Source of the DNA: Pseudomonadota bacterium
GTDB taxonomy: Bacteria > Myxococcota_A > UBA9042 > GCA-2863065
DNA length: 45,909 nucleotides
Direction of reading: 5' to 3'
Assembly (NCBI GenBank): GCA_005776725.1
Contig: SXOO01000031.1
Location: 1 to 45,909 of the forward strand
Positions 8,301-19,500 of this stretch are shown in pieces. Position 1 is the stretch's first letter, and the number at the start of each line of letters is the position of its first letter. A model generated the notes under the pieces. That model had not been told where the DNA came from, did not search any database, and worked only from the letters and a program-made list of their open reading frames with translations. Made by a program: the position numbers and the translations under genes.

Positions 8301-9474
8301 ACGAACAACCGCCCGCGTGCTCGGAGCCGTAGACCTTCGTCTCTGCGGCGTGGAGGTTCACCGCGATCGGGAACCGCGTCCGCCCGGCCGCGTGCCCCTT
8401 CGGGCGCTCGCCGCGCCCCCAGCGCACGACCGCCTCGAGCTTCGCGAACGCCGAGGCACAGACCACCTCGGGGGGGGTGAGTGCGTGACCGGACTCGATG
8501 TAGGCGGCGCCGGGGCAATAACTGCAGTGCGGTCGAGCTGGGCAGGTGGCGCAGACCCCCGTTGCCTCACCCGCGGGCCCGGTGTCACGCCGGGTGGCCG
8601 CGCGGACGGCCTCGAGGCCTGGCGCGGCCGCCCACAGCTCTGAAAGGCTGTGATCGCGCAGGCTGCCCAGCGACATCGGGTACGACACGCACGGATAGAC
8701 CTCGAGATCCGGCGCCACGTAGAGCATCGACCGGCCCGCGGAGCAGAAGTGGGAGCGCTCCGGCGGCGGCACGGGTGCGTGCGCCCGGGGGCCACCGGCC
8801 CGCTCCAGGCGCCAGAGCTCCAGCTCGACCTTGTCCTCCCCCGAGACGTTGAGCGGGTAGGTGCTGGTCTCGAGCGAGTTGGTCCCGCGGATCTTCGCGT
8901 TGAAGCTGCACGGGATCCCGCGCGACGCAAAGTGGTCTACCAGAGGGCGGTAGTGGTGCAGGTTGAACGAGGTGACGGAGACCTTCACCTCGACGGGGAC
9001 GCCCGCGGCGATCAGGTAGTCGATGCCCGCCAGCGTGCGCCGCAGCGAACCGGTCTTGCGTGTGAAGGTGTCGTGGACCGCGTCGTCCAGCGCGTACACG
9101 GAGAAGTCGACCTGCGCCACGCCCAGCGCCGCGAGGCGGGCTGCGTCGTCCTCCGTGACGTTGCCGCCGTGGGTCTTGAGGCGCAGGTGGAAGTTGAGGC
9201 GGCGCGTGGCCTCGAGCACCTCGTAGAGGTCTTTGCGGAGGAAGATCTCACCGCCCGAGAGGAGCAGCTGAAGCACGCCCATCGCCGCCGCTTGTTCGAG
9301 AACGTCGACCAGCTTCGCGAGCGGGACCTGAGGGCGCCGCTTGTCGTCGAGGTAGCAGTGGTGGCAGTCGAGGTCGCAAGCGTAGAGGAGGTCGAGGTGG
9401 ACGTTCATGAGCCGCCCACCGCGCTGGTAGAGGGCCTTGAGCGTGCCGTCGCCGAGGCCGGGGTTGGGGGTCAT
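8293..9474 (-). CDS. Radical SAM/SPASM peptide-modifying enzyme
   Basis: This 393-aa enzyme has the radical SAM cluster motif C33-DLD-C37-HH-C40, preceded by a beta strand (VHLDLLYA), and the SGGE motif (73-76) that binds SAM. The C-terminal third is a SPASM domain for auxiliary Fe-S clusters: C before SAGRSMLYVAPDLEVYPC, then CATC, HCSYC and a later VVC. This layout is typical of enzymes that form thioether or carbon crosslinks in ribosomal peptides. The chain ends in G-C-S-C-G, an unusual extra Cys pair. It overlaps the kinase gene (ATGA) and the peptidase gene (8 nt). The probable substrate is the 63-aa peptide upstream; the reaction is unknown. Confidence 0.92.
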   Translation of the reverse strand: MTPNPGLGDGTLKALYQRGGRLMNVHLDLLYACDLDCHHCYLDDKRRPQVPLAKLVDVLEQAAAMGVLQLLLSGGEIFLRKDLYEVLEATRRLNFHLRLKTHGGNVTEDDAARLAALGVAQVDFSVYALDDAVHDTFTRKTGSLRRTLAGIDYLIAAGVPVEVKVSVTSFNLHHYRPLVDHFASRGIPCSFNAKIRGTNSLETSTYPLNVSGEDKVELELWRLERAGGPRAHAPVPPPERSHFCSAGRSMLYVAPDLEVYPCVSYPMSLGSLRDHSLSELWAAAPGLEAVRAATRRDTGPAGEATGVCATCPARPHCSYCPGAAYIESGHALTPPEVVCASAFAKLEAVVRWGRGERPKGHAAGRTRFPIAVNLHAAETKVYGSEHAGGCSCG

Positions 9475-10247
9475 CGGGCGTGCTCGAGCAGCGCAGGGGC
9501 GAGGGCGTCGATCGGATCGTCGCCGAGCCGCCGCGATAGCGAGAGTACGGGGACCTCGTCGCAGAGCTGCGCCACCAGATCCAGGGCTCGCTGGTGATCG
9601 CGCCCCGCCCGGACCACCAGCGGGATGAGGCGACTCACGGCCTCGGCGGGCGTGACCCGTGTGGCCTCCGAGACCGTCGCCTGCCCCAGCAGGGCCACGG
9701 CGCGCAGCGGGGCCGCCGCCGCTTCGGAGCGGAGGCCCTCTCGGCCGGGAAACGGCGTGGGGTGGACCGTCCAGCCGCCTGCGTGTCGGACGACCAGTGC
9801 GTGGTCGTCTCCAAGGCGCGTCGCGGCTGGGAGCTCGCGGGCGAGCGTGGTCTTGCCGGCCCCGCGCGGACCCGGGAACAGCCAGGCCCCTCCATCGCGC
9901 ACCAGCGCGGCGCCGTGGAAGGCGAGGGCGATGTCACCCAGCTCGGCCTCGGCGACTACGCGCAGGAGCGTGGCGAGACGCCTCGGGCCGCGCCGCTCCG
10001 GATCGCCAGCGACCGAGAGAGTGGCGAAGTACCCGCCAGCGGTTCGACGAGCCCGCCAGCCGTGGTACGCGAGCTCAGTCGACGTCAGCTCGGGGGCTGG
10101 CGGACCATGCAACGCTTCGTGTGTGAGCTGGATAGTGACCTCGGTTGAGCGCAGGGGTACGCCGGACGAGCCGGAGCACAACTCGGCGCCCCACTCCCGA
10201 AGCTCGGGGTCGGCGCTGTTCAGGGAGAGGGCGAGGGGCCCCACCAT
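9471..10247 (-). CDS. HprK-related kinase-like protein
   Basis: This 258-aa protein resembles the HPr-kinase-like proteins found in peptide-modification clusters. It has FHGAALVRDGGAWLFPG followed by the P-loop GPRGAGKT (126-133) and LGDDHALV (146-153) with a D-D pair, in the order seen in the HprK C-terminal domain. There is no PTS HPr gene nearby and the HprK N-terminal domain is absent, so control of carbon use is unlikely. The ATG at 10247 follows the precursor-like gene by 8 nt without a clear ribosome site, which suggests coupling; its stop overlaps the radical SAM ATG. In such clusters it may phosphorylate the peptide or use ATP for maturation (inference). Confidence 0.8.
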   Translation of the reverse strand: MVGPLALSLNSADPELREWGAELCSGSSGVPLRSTEVTIQLTHEALHGPPAPELTSTELAYHGWRARRTAGGYFATLSVAGDPERRGPRRLATLLRVVAEAELGDIALAFHGAALVRDGGAWLFPGPRGAGKTTLARELPAATRLGDDHALVVRHAGGWTVHPTPFPGREGLRSEAAAAPLRAVALLGQATVSEATRVTPAEAVSRLIPLVVRAGRDHQRALDLVAQLCDEVPVLSLSRRLGDDPIDALAPALLEHAR

Positions 10248-10255
10248 CACGCGGT

Positions 10256-10447
10256 TCAGAGCTCGGCACACTCTTCCGGCTGGCTCGCATCGTCGCCGCA
10301 GGAGAGCAGCGCCATCCGCTCGAAGGCCTCGGTCGAACGGACCCGGGGCCGCCGGTAGGGTCTGCGTGCTGGCGCTAACCCGTCGGACTGACGAGGAGCG
10401 GCGTCGAGCGCACCGGGCTCCGTGGGGGATGGGAAATTTCGCATCAT
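10256..10447 (-). CDS. Candidate RiPP precursor peptide (63 aa, two Cys)
   Basis: This small peptide opens the cassette. Its first half is Pro/Ala-rich. Residues 30-36 (PYRRPRV) and 40-50 (EAFERMALLSC) resemble the 'Y-x-x-P-x-V...E-x-F-E-x-x-A-L-x-C' pattern that I recall from short precursors beside radical SAM/SPASM genes. The tail has C50 and C60 and acidic residues. The first of two adjacent ATGs (10447) is preferred, with GAGG 10 nt upstream; a GTG at 10468 in the same frame is also possible. The stop is 8 nt before the kinase-like gene. Calling it a precursor rests on position, size, Cys content and motif; core and leader borders are not known. Confidence 0.68.
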   Translation of the reverse strand: MMRNFPSPTEPGALDAAPRQSDGLAPARRPYRRPRVRSTEAFERMALLSCGDDASQPEECAEL

Positions 10448-10532
10448 GGGTGGGGAACCTCGCTGCACTTTGGTTGCTACCGGCGCTGGGGCTGATCACG
10501 TGGCGGCTAGATTCCGCCCCCCCGGGGTCGCG

Positions 10533-13500
10533 TTAGTAGACGAGGACGACGTAGCCACCATTGTCCGTACTCGCCACGAAGTCGTCGTACCCATCCCCGT
10601 TCACGTCGCCAACGCCCTGCTGATCGCGGCTGGCAATCGGACTGTCGGCGTACGGATTGGAGAAGACGAGGTCTGCCCACGGGTAGGTGCCATACGGGAA
10701 GCCCAGGGTCGTGTCGTTGTGGTTGAAGCGCACGTGTACCTGACCGGCGGCGTCCGTGTTGCGGTAGGCGATCGCGCTGGGACGGAAGGTAGCTGGGTCA
10801 TCGGCGACGTTGCCGGCGGCGAAGAAGAACTCGTACTTGCCCACCCAGATCCACCCCGAGCCGTTCGGAGAGACGTAGATGCGGTCGCCGATCGGGGACT
10901 GGTTGATGCTGTTGTCGGGGTTCACGGGAACGCCCATGAGGATCTGTCCCCCCGCAGCGGCCCGGACCGCTGCGCCGTTGAACACGTAGAGCATCTTGCT
11001 CGTCGGGTTCGTCGCCTGCGTGTGGCTGATCGCGAGATCCGGGATCCCGTCGCCCGTGAGGTCCCGTCCGAGGATATTGGGGTTCAGGCCGAAGTTGGCC
11101 TGCGACGGCTGGTCGGGCTTCACGTAGACGAGCGTCGTGTCCGCGACGGCCGGCGTGTCGTAAGGAACCACGAACGCTGCCGCCGCCCCCGTGGCGCGAC
11201 CGCGGATCACCACAGCCTTCGTGTTCGCCGCCGGCGCGGGGGAGGCGCTGGCGGCGAAGACGATGATCTCATCCATCTGCGGGCCCACCGTCTCGTTCAG
11301 CACGTTGCCGGCGAAGCCTACCTGGAAGCCGAAGTTGGGCGAGTTGGTGCCGCTGAACGGCATCGAGAAGGTCTGCACCTTGTGCGTCGTGATGTCGCCC
11401 GCCACCGTGAGGTTGATGACGGTCCCAGAGGTCCAGGCCGCGCCGGGAACGACGAACGCCCTGTTGTCGTCTGTCGTTCCGGCGGCGTTGCCCTTGCTCG
11501 CGCCGAGCACGAAGTCCCCGAGGCCGTCGCCGTTGAAGTCGCCGCCCGCGGCCCAGCGCGTGGTGGACGAGGTCTCAGCGTCGTGGAAGCCCTTGATGAC
11601 CACGTTCGCGGTGTTGGCGATGAAGCCGCCGTTCGTGCCGTAGAAGATCCGGACCTCGGGCTTGGACGGCGAGCCGGGGTACGCTGGCACGGCGATGTCT
11701 TGCAAGCCGTCGCCGTTCACGTCGCCAGCGTTCTGCGCATAGTGGCCCATCTTCTGCTCGTTCAGCGCGCCGGCCACCTTGTCCAGGACGCACTGCCATA
11801 GCGGCCCGCCCGCGGTGTTTGTGGCCGTGCTCTGGCTAACGGCCAGATCCCCCGGGACGCGGAAGTCGCTGGTGACCGCTGCCTGGCCGTAGTGGATGCA
11901 GAAGCCGAAGCTCGTATTCCCACCCACGGCGAAGTCGTCCAGCCCGTCGTTGTTGACGTCGCCGATGGCCGAGATACGCGCGTCGAAGTCCGCGTCGCAG
12001 GCGGCCGTCGAGGCGGTGCAGAGCGTCGAGGTGACCTTGGCTACGCCGCCCTTGGCGTAGCGGAGCGACAAGTCCGCCGTGCTCACCGTGCTGCTAATGA
12101 GGCCCACATTGCCGAGGTCGTCCACGGCGCGCACCGCGAAGTGCCACGTGCCCGCGTCGCTGCGTGTCATGAACTTGCAAGCGTCGGTGGGGTTCCGCGC
12201 GTCGGGGCCCGTGACCGTGAAGGTCTCGGCGCTCCCAGCGGCACCCGGGGTGGGCACTGCAGCCGTCTTGAGCAGATCGGCGGCGTCGCACGCCGCGTCG
12301 AAGGTGCCGTCACTGATCGAGGCGAGGGCGTAACGCACCTCGTACGCGGTGGCGGTGCCCGAGCCGCCGTCGTCGCCCACCGCGGTCCACGAGAGCCCGA
12401 CAGCCGGGCGTCGGCGATTGTGGCTGGACAGCGTGAGGGCGATCGGCGCCGGTCGGACGGTGTCCGCCGTGTACGTGAACGAGGTGGTGGCGGTGTTGCC
12501 CACGCCGTCCTCCGCGGTGAGGACCACGCTGACCGCGGCGCCGTCGGCGAAGGTGGCGCCGAGCACGTCCACGCCGAAGCTGGTTCCGGTGACCGCGATC
12601 GGGAACGAGGTCGGGGAGCCCGTCACCGGAGCGCCATTGGCCGTGAGCGAGCTGAACGCGCCGCCACCGACGCCGTCGTCCGTCACGTCGATCCGCACGT
12701 TGGCCTGCATGCCGGCTGCCGCGCCCAAGTCGGCCGCCACGTTCCACGTCAGCGAGTCGCCAGAGCCAGGAGTCGCGAAGCCCCCGAGCGTGGTGGCTGT
12801 GAAGACCGGGACGGGGTCCGAGAGGTCCACAGTGACCGCGAGGTCGCCCGAAGACGGCGCCGATCCGCCGACGCCATTCACCGTCAGCGTGGGCGTGCTG
12901 CCGTGGGTGAGGACCTGGCTGAACGTGGCGGCGCTGCCGACGACCGGCTGCGTGTCGACCACCGACCCGTTCACCGACAAGGTCATCGAGCCGACCCCGC
13001 CGCACGCGCCGACCAGGGTGCCCACGAGCGAAGCGGTGACGGAGGCGCAGTTGGTGCCGGCCACGGCGCAGAGCGCGTTGCCCACCTTGCCGTTGGCCGG
13101 GATCCCGGACAACGACACCGAGCAGTTGGCGAGCGCCACTGAGAACGTCCGGGTCGCCGAGACCGAGTTGCCGGCCGCGTCCTCGACGGTCACCGTGACC
13201 CGCACGAAGTCGGGCGACTTGAACACCGGGAGCGTGAAGACGAACGCGGGCTCAGCCCCACCGGGGTTGGTGACTGCGCTGCTCGACAGGACCACGGCGG
13301 CGTTGCAGCCCGTGAAGTCCGACGCGCAGTCGGTCTCGAGCGCGACGGTGGCAGTGGCCGCGTCGCCGGTGGTGCCGAAGCCCAGAGAGACCTGGAAGCC
13401 GGCCGCGGCTGCGGCGTCGTCGCTGTCCGCGAGGGTAGCGCCCACCGCGGGGGAGGTGATTGCCACGGTCGGCACGGCCGTGTCGACCACGATCGGCCCG

Positions 13501-16500
13501 TGGGTCGCGGCCCGGCTGTTGCCGCAAGCGTCCGCGATCGCGGCGCCGAGGGAGTGGGTCCCGTCGGTGAGCACCCCGAAGGTGGCGTGGTCGAACAGCA
13601 CGGTCCCGCCTGCGCCCACGGCCTTCTGAGCGACCTCGACGCTGTTGTCCGAGAGCGTCACGACGCCGTTGATCTCGTCGGACGTGAGCGTCACGTCCCG
13701 CGAGGCGCCGGACAGCACCGGTGAAGTCGCCGGCGTGGTGAACGCCAGCGTGGGGATGGCGGTGTCGACGCTGATCGGCAGCTCGCTCGAAGCCGCGCTG
13801 TTGCCCGCCTTGTCCACGCACACGGCCTGGAGGTCGACCGAGCCGTCGCCGAGCGACACGGCGAACGACGCCTGCACGCCCGCGACCGCCGCCTGTGCCC
13901 CCACTTGAACGCCGCCCGCCAGGATCCGCGCCGTCCCGTCTTCGCTGCAAGTCGTCGTGAGCGTGAACTCTCCAGCCGCGGCCTCGGAGGCGCTGAGGCA
14001 GGCCAGCGGGTTGCCGTTCGTGGGGATCGTCACGGGCGCGGTGGTTGGGAGGGTCCGATCGACCACGACGAGTCGCGTCTGATCCGCCACGACGCTGGCG
14101 GTGGTCGTGGAGACCCAGTTGGCCCCGGCGTCGTCGAGCTTGGCCTCGCCCACGAGGGTATGGACGCCGTCGATCAGGTTGGCGGCGATGTTGAGCGTGG
14201 CGTCCGGCAGCGTGACGTCGAAGACCTGGACCTCGTGGAAGCCAGCCCCCGAGGCGGTGCAGGCCGCGTTGGCGCCATACGCCGCGTTGTCCGAGCAGAC
14301 CCGGAACTGGTTGGGCGTGAGTGTTGCGATGTTGAGGCTTCGAAGGAGCAGCGTGGTGCTGCTGGTGGAGTTCCAGGCGATCGCGCACCGCTTCCCGGAC
14401 GGCGTGTCGAGGCACTGGCCGGCGCCCGGGCAGTCGGCCTCCACCGCGCACGGCGTGGGCGCCACATAGGTGGGCGTGGAGATACGGATCAGCGGGTTCT
14501 CGCTGACCACCTGCACCGCCTTGACCATCGGCGTGGCTGGGTTTCCGGCGGCGTCGCTCACGGTCATGGTGAAGGTCACGAGGCCCTGCGCGAGGTCCAT
14601 CTCGTCGAAGGCCACGATCTGGAGCTGGTCATCGGGCACTCCGACGGCGAGCGTGACCTCGCGCGTCACCGTACCGGCCGAGCTCTCGGCGGTGAGCGTG
14701 ACCACCTGCCCGGCCTCGACGCCGCCCACGCGGCCGCGGACCACATACTGGAAGCCCGGGTTCGAGGACGTGTCGTCCACGAAGATCAGCGAGTTGGAGG
14801 CCGGCGCGATGTAGTTGGCAATGACCGGCGCCGTGCGATCGACGGTGACCACGGCCGGTGAGGCCGTTGCCACCTGACCGGTCCCGAGGTCCGTGGCGGT
14901 GCACGCGATCGTGCAATTCGAGCCGTCCAGCAGGGTGAGGCCGGTGAAGACCGCGTTTCCGCCGCTGACCGTGGTGTTGGCCGTGCTGACGGCCGCGCCG
15001 CAGGTGGCCGTGGCCGAAGCCGCGCTGCCGTCGTCCAAGTCCGACCCAGCACAGGTCACGATTGCGTCGCAGTTGCCCGGGGTCGGTCCGCAGATCGCGG
15101 AGGCGATGTTCACCGCCGAGCCGTCTGGCGGCGTGGACACGGCGAGCCCGGGGGCGTTCTGCTTGTAGTTCACCGAACGCGGCGACGACGTGCCCTCGAT
15201 GCCGGCGTTGACGGTGGCGGTGGCCTGCAGCGTGTGGACGCCGAACGTAGTGAACGTGACCGTGAACTGGTACTGCCCGTTGCCAAGCGGCGCGGCCGTG
15301 GCGCCGGAGTCGAGGCCGTCAACGAAGACCGCGGCGGCGACGCCCGCATCCTGCAAGACACCCAGGTTGTTGCGAACCTCCACGGTGACGTTGAGCGTGG
15401 CCGACGCCGTGGACGTGTCCGAGGCGGGCACGAGGATCGCGACCTGTGGGGCGTCGCTGACCACGGTGACCACGAGCGTGGCGTCGGCGCCGGCGTTGCC
15501 CGCGGCGTCGGTGATCGTGGCGCTGAGCGCGTTGGCGCCCGGCTGCAACGTGACGGCCGGGAAGGTGACCGTGGTGGCCCCCACAGCGACCGTGGCGCAA
15601 CCGAGCGCAGATGCACCGAGGCTGAGGCACACCTCGGCGCCCGCTTCGAGGCCACCGTCGGCGACCGTGACCACCACGTCGCGCTGGTAACCCGGGATCA
15701 CCGTGCTCGCGTCCGCGTCTCCGGGTGGGGTGAGTGTGGTCACCGACGGCTCGGTGATCGTCCCCGTGGGCGCCGTGCGATCGAGGATGACCGTGACCGT
15801 GCAGTCGCTGGTGGCGCCAGCGCAGGCGTCGTTGCCCAGCGCGTCCGTGCCCGCGAAGACGATCGTGTAGACGCCATCGGGGAGGGCGGCGCCGCTGGCC
15901 GAGAAGGTGTCTGTGAGGTGGACCGTGTCCGCGAGCGCGCCGCCGACGATCCCCGTGGTGGTGAGGACGCCCGCCGCGGTGGGCCCGGTGACCGTGAAAG
16001 TGCCCGTCCGGCCGTCGAGCTGAGTCGCCACCGCCGTGACGATGACGGCCGTGGCGTTGGTGCTGCTGCCCTCGGCCGGTCCCACGAAGTTGAACGTGGG
16101 GGCCGGGATGAGGAACGTGAAGGTGGACGTGGTCGCGGCGGCCGGCTTGGCTGCGTTGTCCGTCAGCTGGCACTGCTTGGTCTTCTGCGCGGTGACCTGG
16201 ATGGTCGCGGCGATGTCGAACTGCCCGTCGGCAGCGGTGAGGACCACGTTCCCTGCTGGCACGAACGGCGCGCCGGTATCCCCCGAGTCCCGACAGGCGA
16301 GGGTGACGGTGGCACCCACGGTCCCTCGCGAGACTCCGATCCGGAACGTGCCCTCCCACACCGTCCCGGTCGAAGGGTCGGTGTCCGAGTCGCCTGTCAG
16401 GACGCTGCTGGCCGACGGCGAGTCGAAGCTGAGCGTTGCCGGGCCGGGCAGGACGTCGACGCGGAAGGTCCGCTCGGCCGTGGCCGTATTACCCGCCGCG

Positions 16501-19500
16501 TCCGTTGCGGTAGCCGAGATCGTAACGAAGCCGTCCACGAAGTCCTCGGCGGCGAAGACGACCTCGTCCGTGGCCCCGTCCGCGACAGACGTGGCGAGCA
16601 CGACGGAGTTGACGCCGGCTGGCGTGCTCAGAGTCACCGTTTGCCCGGCCTCGAGGCCGCCCACCAGCACTGCAGGAGCGCCCGTCAGCGCGGCGCCCGA
16701 GAGGGCCCAGCCCGTGGTGTATTGGTCCACGACGTCCGTCGAAGGGTTCGTGAACGGGCCGAGCACCGGGGCGCTCCGATCCACCGTGACCGAGAGCCCG
16801 GCGTTGGCCACGAGGCCCGTGCCGACGTCCGCGACCTCGACTGACAACGCGCAGGTGGTGTTGTTGACGAGGGTCACCGCTTCGAAAGCGACGACGCCGC
16901 CCGCCGCGACGGCGGAGTACGTGCCGATGCCCGTGCCGCAATCGACCGACAGGACAGCTGCCGATCCGTCGTCCACGTCGGCCCCAGCAGCGACGACCTG
17001 GTCGTATACGCAGTCGCCCGGCAGCGCAGCACAGTCCGGAGTGGCCAGGTTGACCACGGCGACCGAGGGCTCGGTGATTGAGACCGTGGGCGTGTTCTTC
17101 AGCGTGATCGTGCGGACCGCGAAGCCGTCGGTCAGGCCCGCCACGGTGGCGCGCACCGTAACCACGTGGACGCCCAGGGCTCCGAGATCGATCGGGTCGC
17201 TGGTCCACACGCCGCCGCCGTTGTGGGCGAAGCCGACCGGGTTGAGCCCGGCGCCGTCGAGATCCACAGCGAACGTTGCGCCGCTGGTGATCGGGGCGCC
17301 CTCGGGCGTGGTGAGCGCCACGTCGAGGGTCTGCAGGGCAGAGATGGTGCTGGTGTCCTGCGCTGGCCGGGTCACGACCACCGCCACGGCATCCACATCG
17401 AGGGTCACGTCGCGGGTTGTGGGCTGCGCCGTGTTTCCGGCGGCATCCGTCGCGTTGGCGCTGAGCGTGTTGAGGCCCGGCTGCAGCGTTGCCGCGGCCC
17501 AGGTCACGGTTGTGGCGCCGTCCGCCACGACCAGGCACCCGAGGTCCGCCACGCCGATGGTGAGGCAGACCGTGGTGCCGGCCGCGCCCGCCGGGAGGTC
17601 GTCGACGGTGACCGTGACGTCAGCCTGGTAACCGGGTTGGGCGGGATCGGCGTCCGCGTCGACGAGCGGATCCAAGACCGCGTTGGCGGGGGCCGTGATC
17701 GTGAGCGTCGGCGCCGTTCGGTCGAGGACGAGCGCTACCGTGCAGTCGGCTCCGGCCGTGGCGCAGGCGTCGTTGCCAAAGGTGTCAACGCAGGCCAGCG
17801 AGATCGCGTAGCTGCCGTCAGGGAGCGCCTGGCCGAGCGCGTCCCCGGTGGTGGTGAGGAGCACGGCCACGTCCAGCTGGCCCGCCGAGACCGCGGGCGT
17901 GGGGTAGGTGGCCGCGAACGCGTCGCCGGCCACGGACACCGTGCACGCGAGGCCGTCGAGGTTCTCCGCTGCGGCGCTCACGGCGACCTGCGGGTCTGCG
18001 GTTCGCGTGCCGTCCACCGGGAGTACGACGATGAGGCGCGGCGCAGGGAGCGCGACGGTTACGACCACCGGGACCGAGATCACCGGGGCAGGCGAGTTGT
18101 CCAGAGCCCGGCACTCGAGCGAGGTTGTGGTGTCGGCGGGCAGCGAGACGTCCACTGGAAGCGCGCCGTTCTCGGCGATTACAGTAGCGCTGCCGGCGGG
18201 GAACCAGATGGCGCCTGCGTCCGTGGCGTCGCGACACTCGACCAGCACGGTCGCGCCGGGCGTCCCGCCAATGACCTCGACGACGAAAGTGGTCTCGTAG
18301 GTGAGGGCGGTCCCGGGATCCGCGTCGCCGACGGCCAGCAGCACCGCGCCGTCCGTTGGGGTGGCGATGGTGAGGCCGGGCTGGGCGTCCCCGAGGATGA
18401 CATCCACGCCGGCGATCTCCGCGGCGCCGACGTTTCCGCACGCGTCTCCGGCGCTGGCGGAGATCACGGTGTCGAGCACTGGCGTAGAGAACGTTAGGAC
18501 CGCCTTCCACGCGAACGGAGGCGCCGCGCCCGAAACGGTGGCGAGCACCGACTGGCCGGTGACCGAGTCGCTGACAGTGATCTCACCGCCCAGCGCGCCT
18601 GCTCCGTCGATCGTTCCGGTGACGGGCAACTGCAGCCCGTTGCCGAGGTCCCCGTCCTCGTCGAGCGACGCGGTGATGAGGGAGTCGGTTGCCGGGGAGT
18701 CGACGCTCACCGTGGGCCCGACCGAGTCAGCCGTGTAGGGCTGCCATCCGGTCTCCGCGACGCGCGAGGCCACACCGGACGACGCGACGGCCCCGCGTAC
18801 TTCGAAGGGCACCCCGTCCGCCGCGGCCGGGTCGACCGTGATGGTGAAGGTGGCCTTGCCGTCGGCGTCGAGGGCGACGCTCTCGAGCACTGTCTCTACC
18901 CCACCTGCGCGGAAGAAGAGCTGCGCGCGATCGCACCGCTTGTCGGGGTTCTCCACGGTGAACTCGAGCTGCGTGCCCGGGTCGGGAGACACGTCGCCGG
19001 CGACGCAACCCGCGGCCGGCGTGAGCGACACGTCGCACCGGGCGCTTTCGACCGCGATGCTGGTGGGCTCACAGGCCAGCGTGTCTTGGCCCACCGTCAG
19101 CTCGATCGTGACCGACTGGGCCGCCAGGAGCGTGACGTTGGCGAAGGCCGCCACGCCGTCTTCGCCCGTGGGCGCGCTCAGCGTGATGGTGTCGCGACGC
19201 GTGCCGTCGACCACGAGACGAACCGCGGTCCCGTTGGGGACGTTCTCGGTGAGGGCCGAGAAGTCGACCTGGAAGCCCGGCGAGGCGCGGTACTCCGTGG
19301 GCTCGTTCTCGTCAAAGAACGCGAGGGCGGACGGAGGCCCGAACGGCTTCGACGCCTCGCCCGCGTCCTCGGAGATCCGGACCTCACAGCGCAGGCTCGC
19401 GGGGCCTGGCGCGTCAGTATCGCCGCCGGTGGCGTCCGCGCCCGCATCGTCGCCGCCCGCGGTGTCGTCCGCGTCGGACGGGGCGCCGATATCCGTGGGC

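Noticed and set aside
7887..10447. Lasso peptide gene cluster, suggested by the HprK-like and PqqD-like proteins.
   Set aside because: There is no asparagine-synthetase-like cyclase and no B2-type transglutaminase near the cassette; the radical SAM/SPASM enzyme points to another class. The transglutaminase at 43341-44918 is a 7TM fusion in an unrelated operon.
15234..16844. A 536-codon open frame on the plus strand inside the giant lipoprotein gene.
   Set aside because: It is very rich in Arg/Gly/Asp, has no recognisable domain, and the minus strand has a well-formed repeat protein there. The same applies to the plus frame at 10422-11801.
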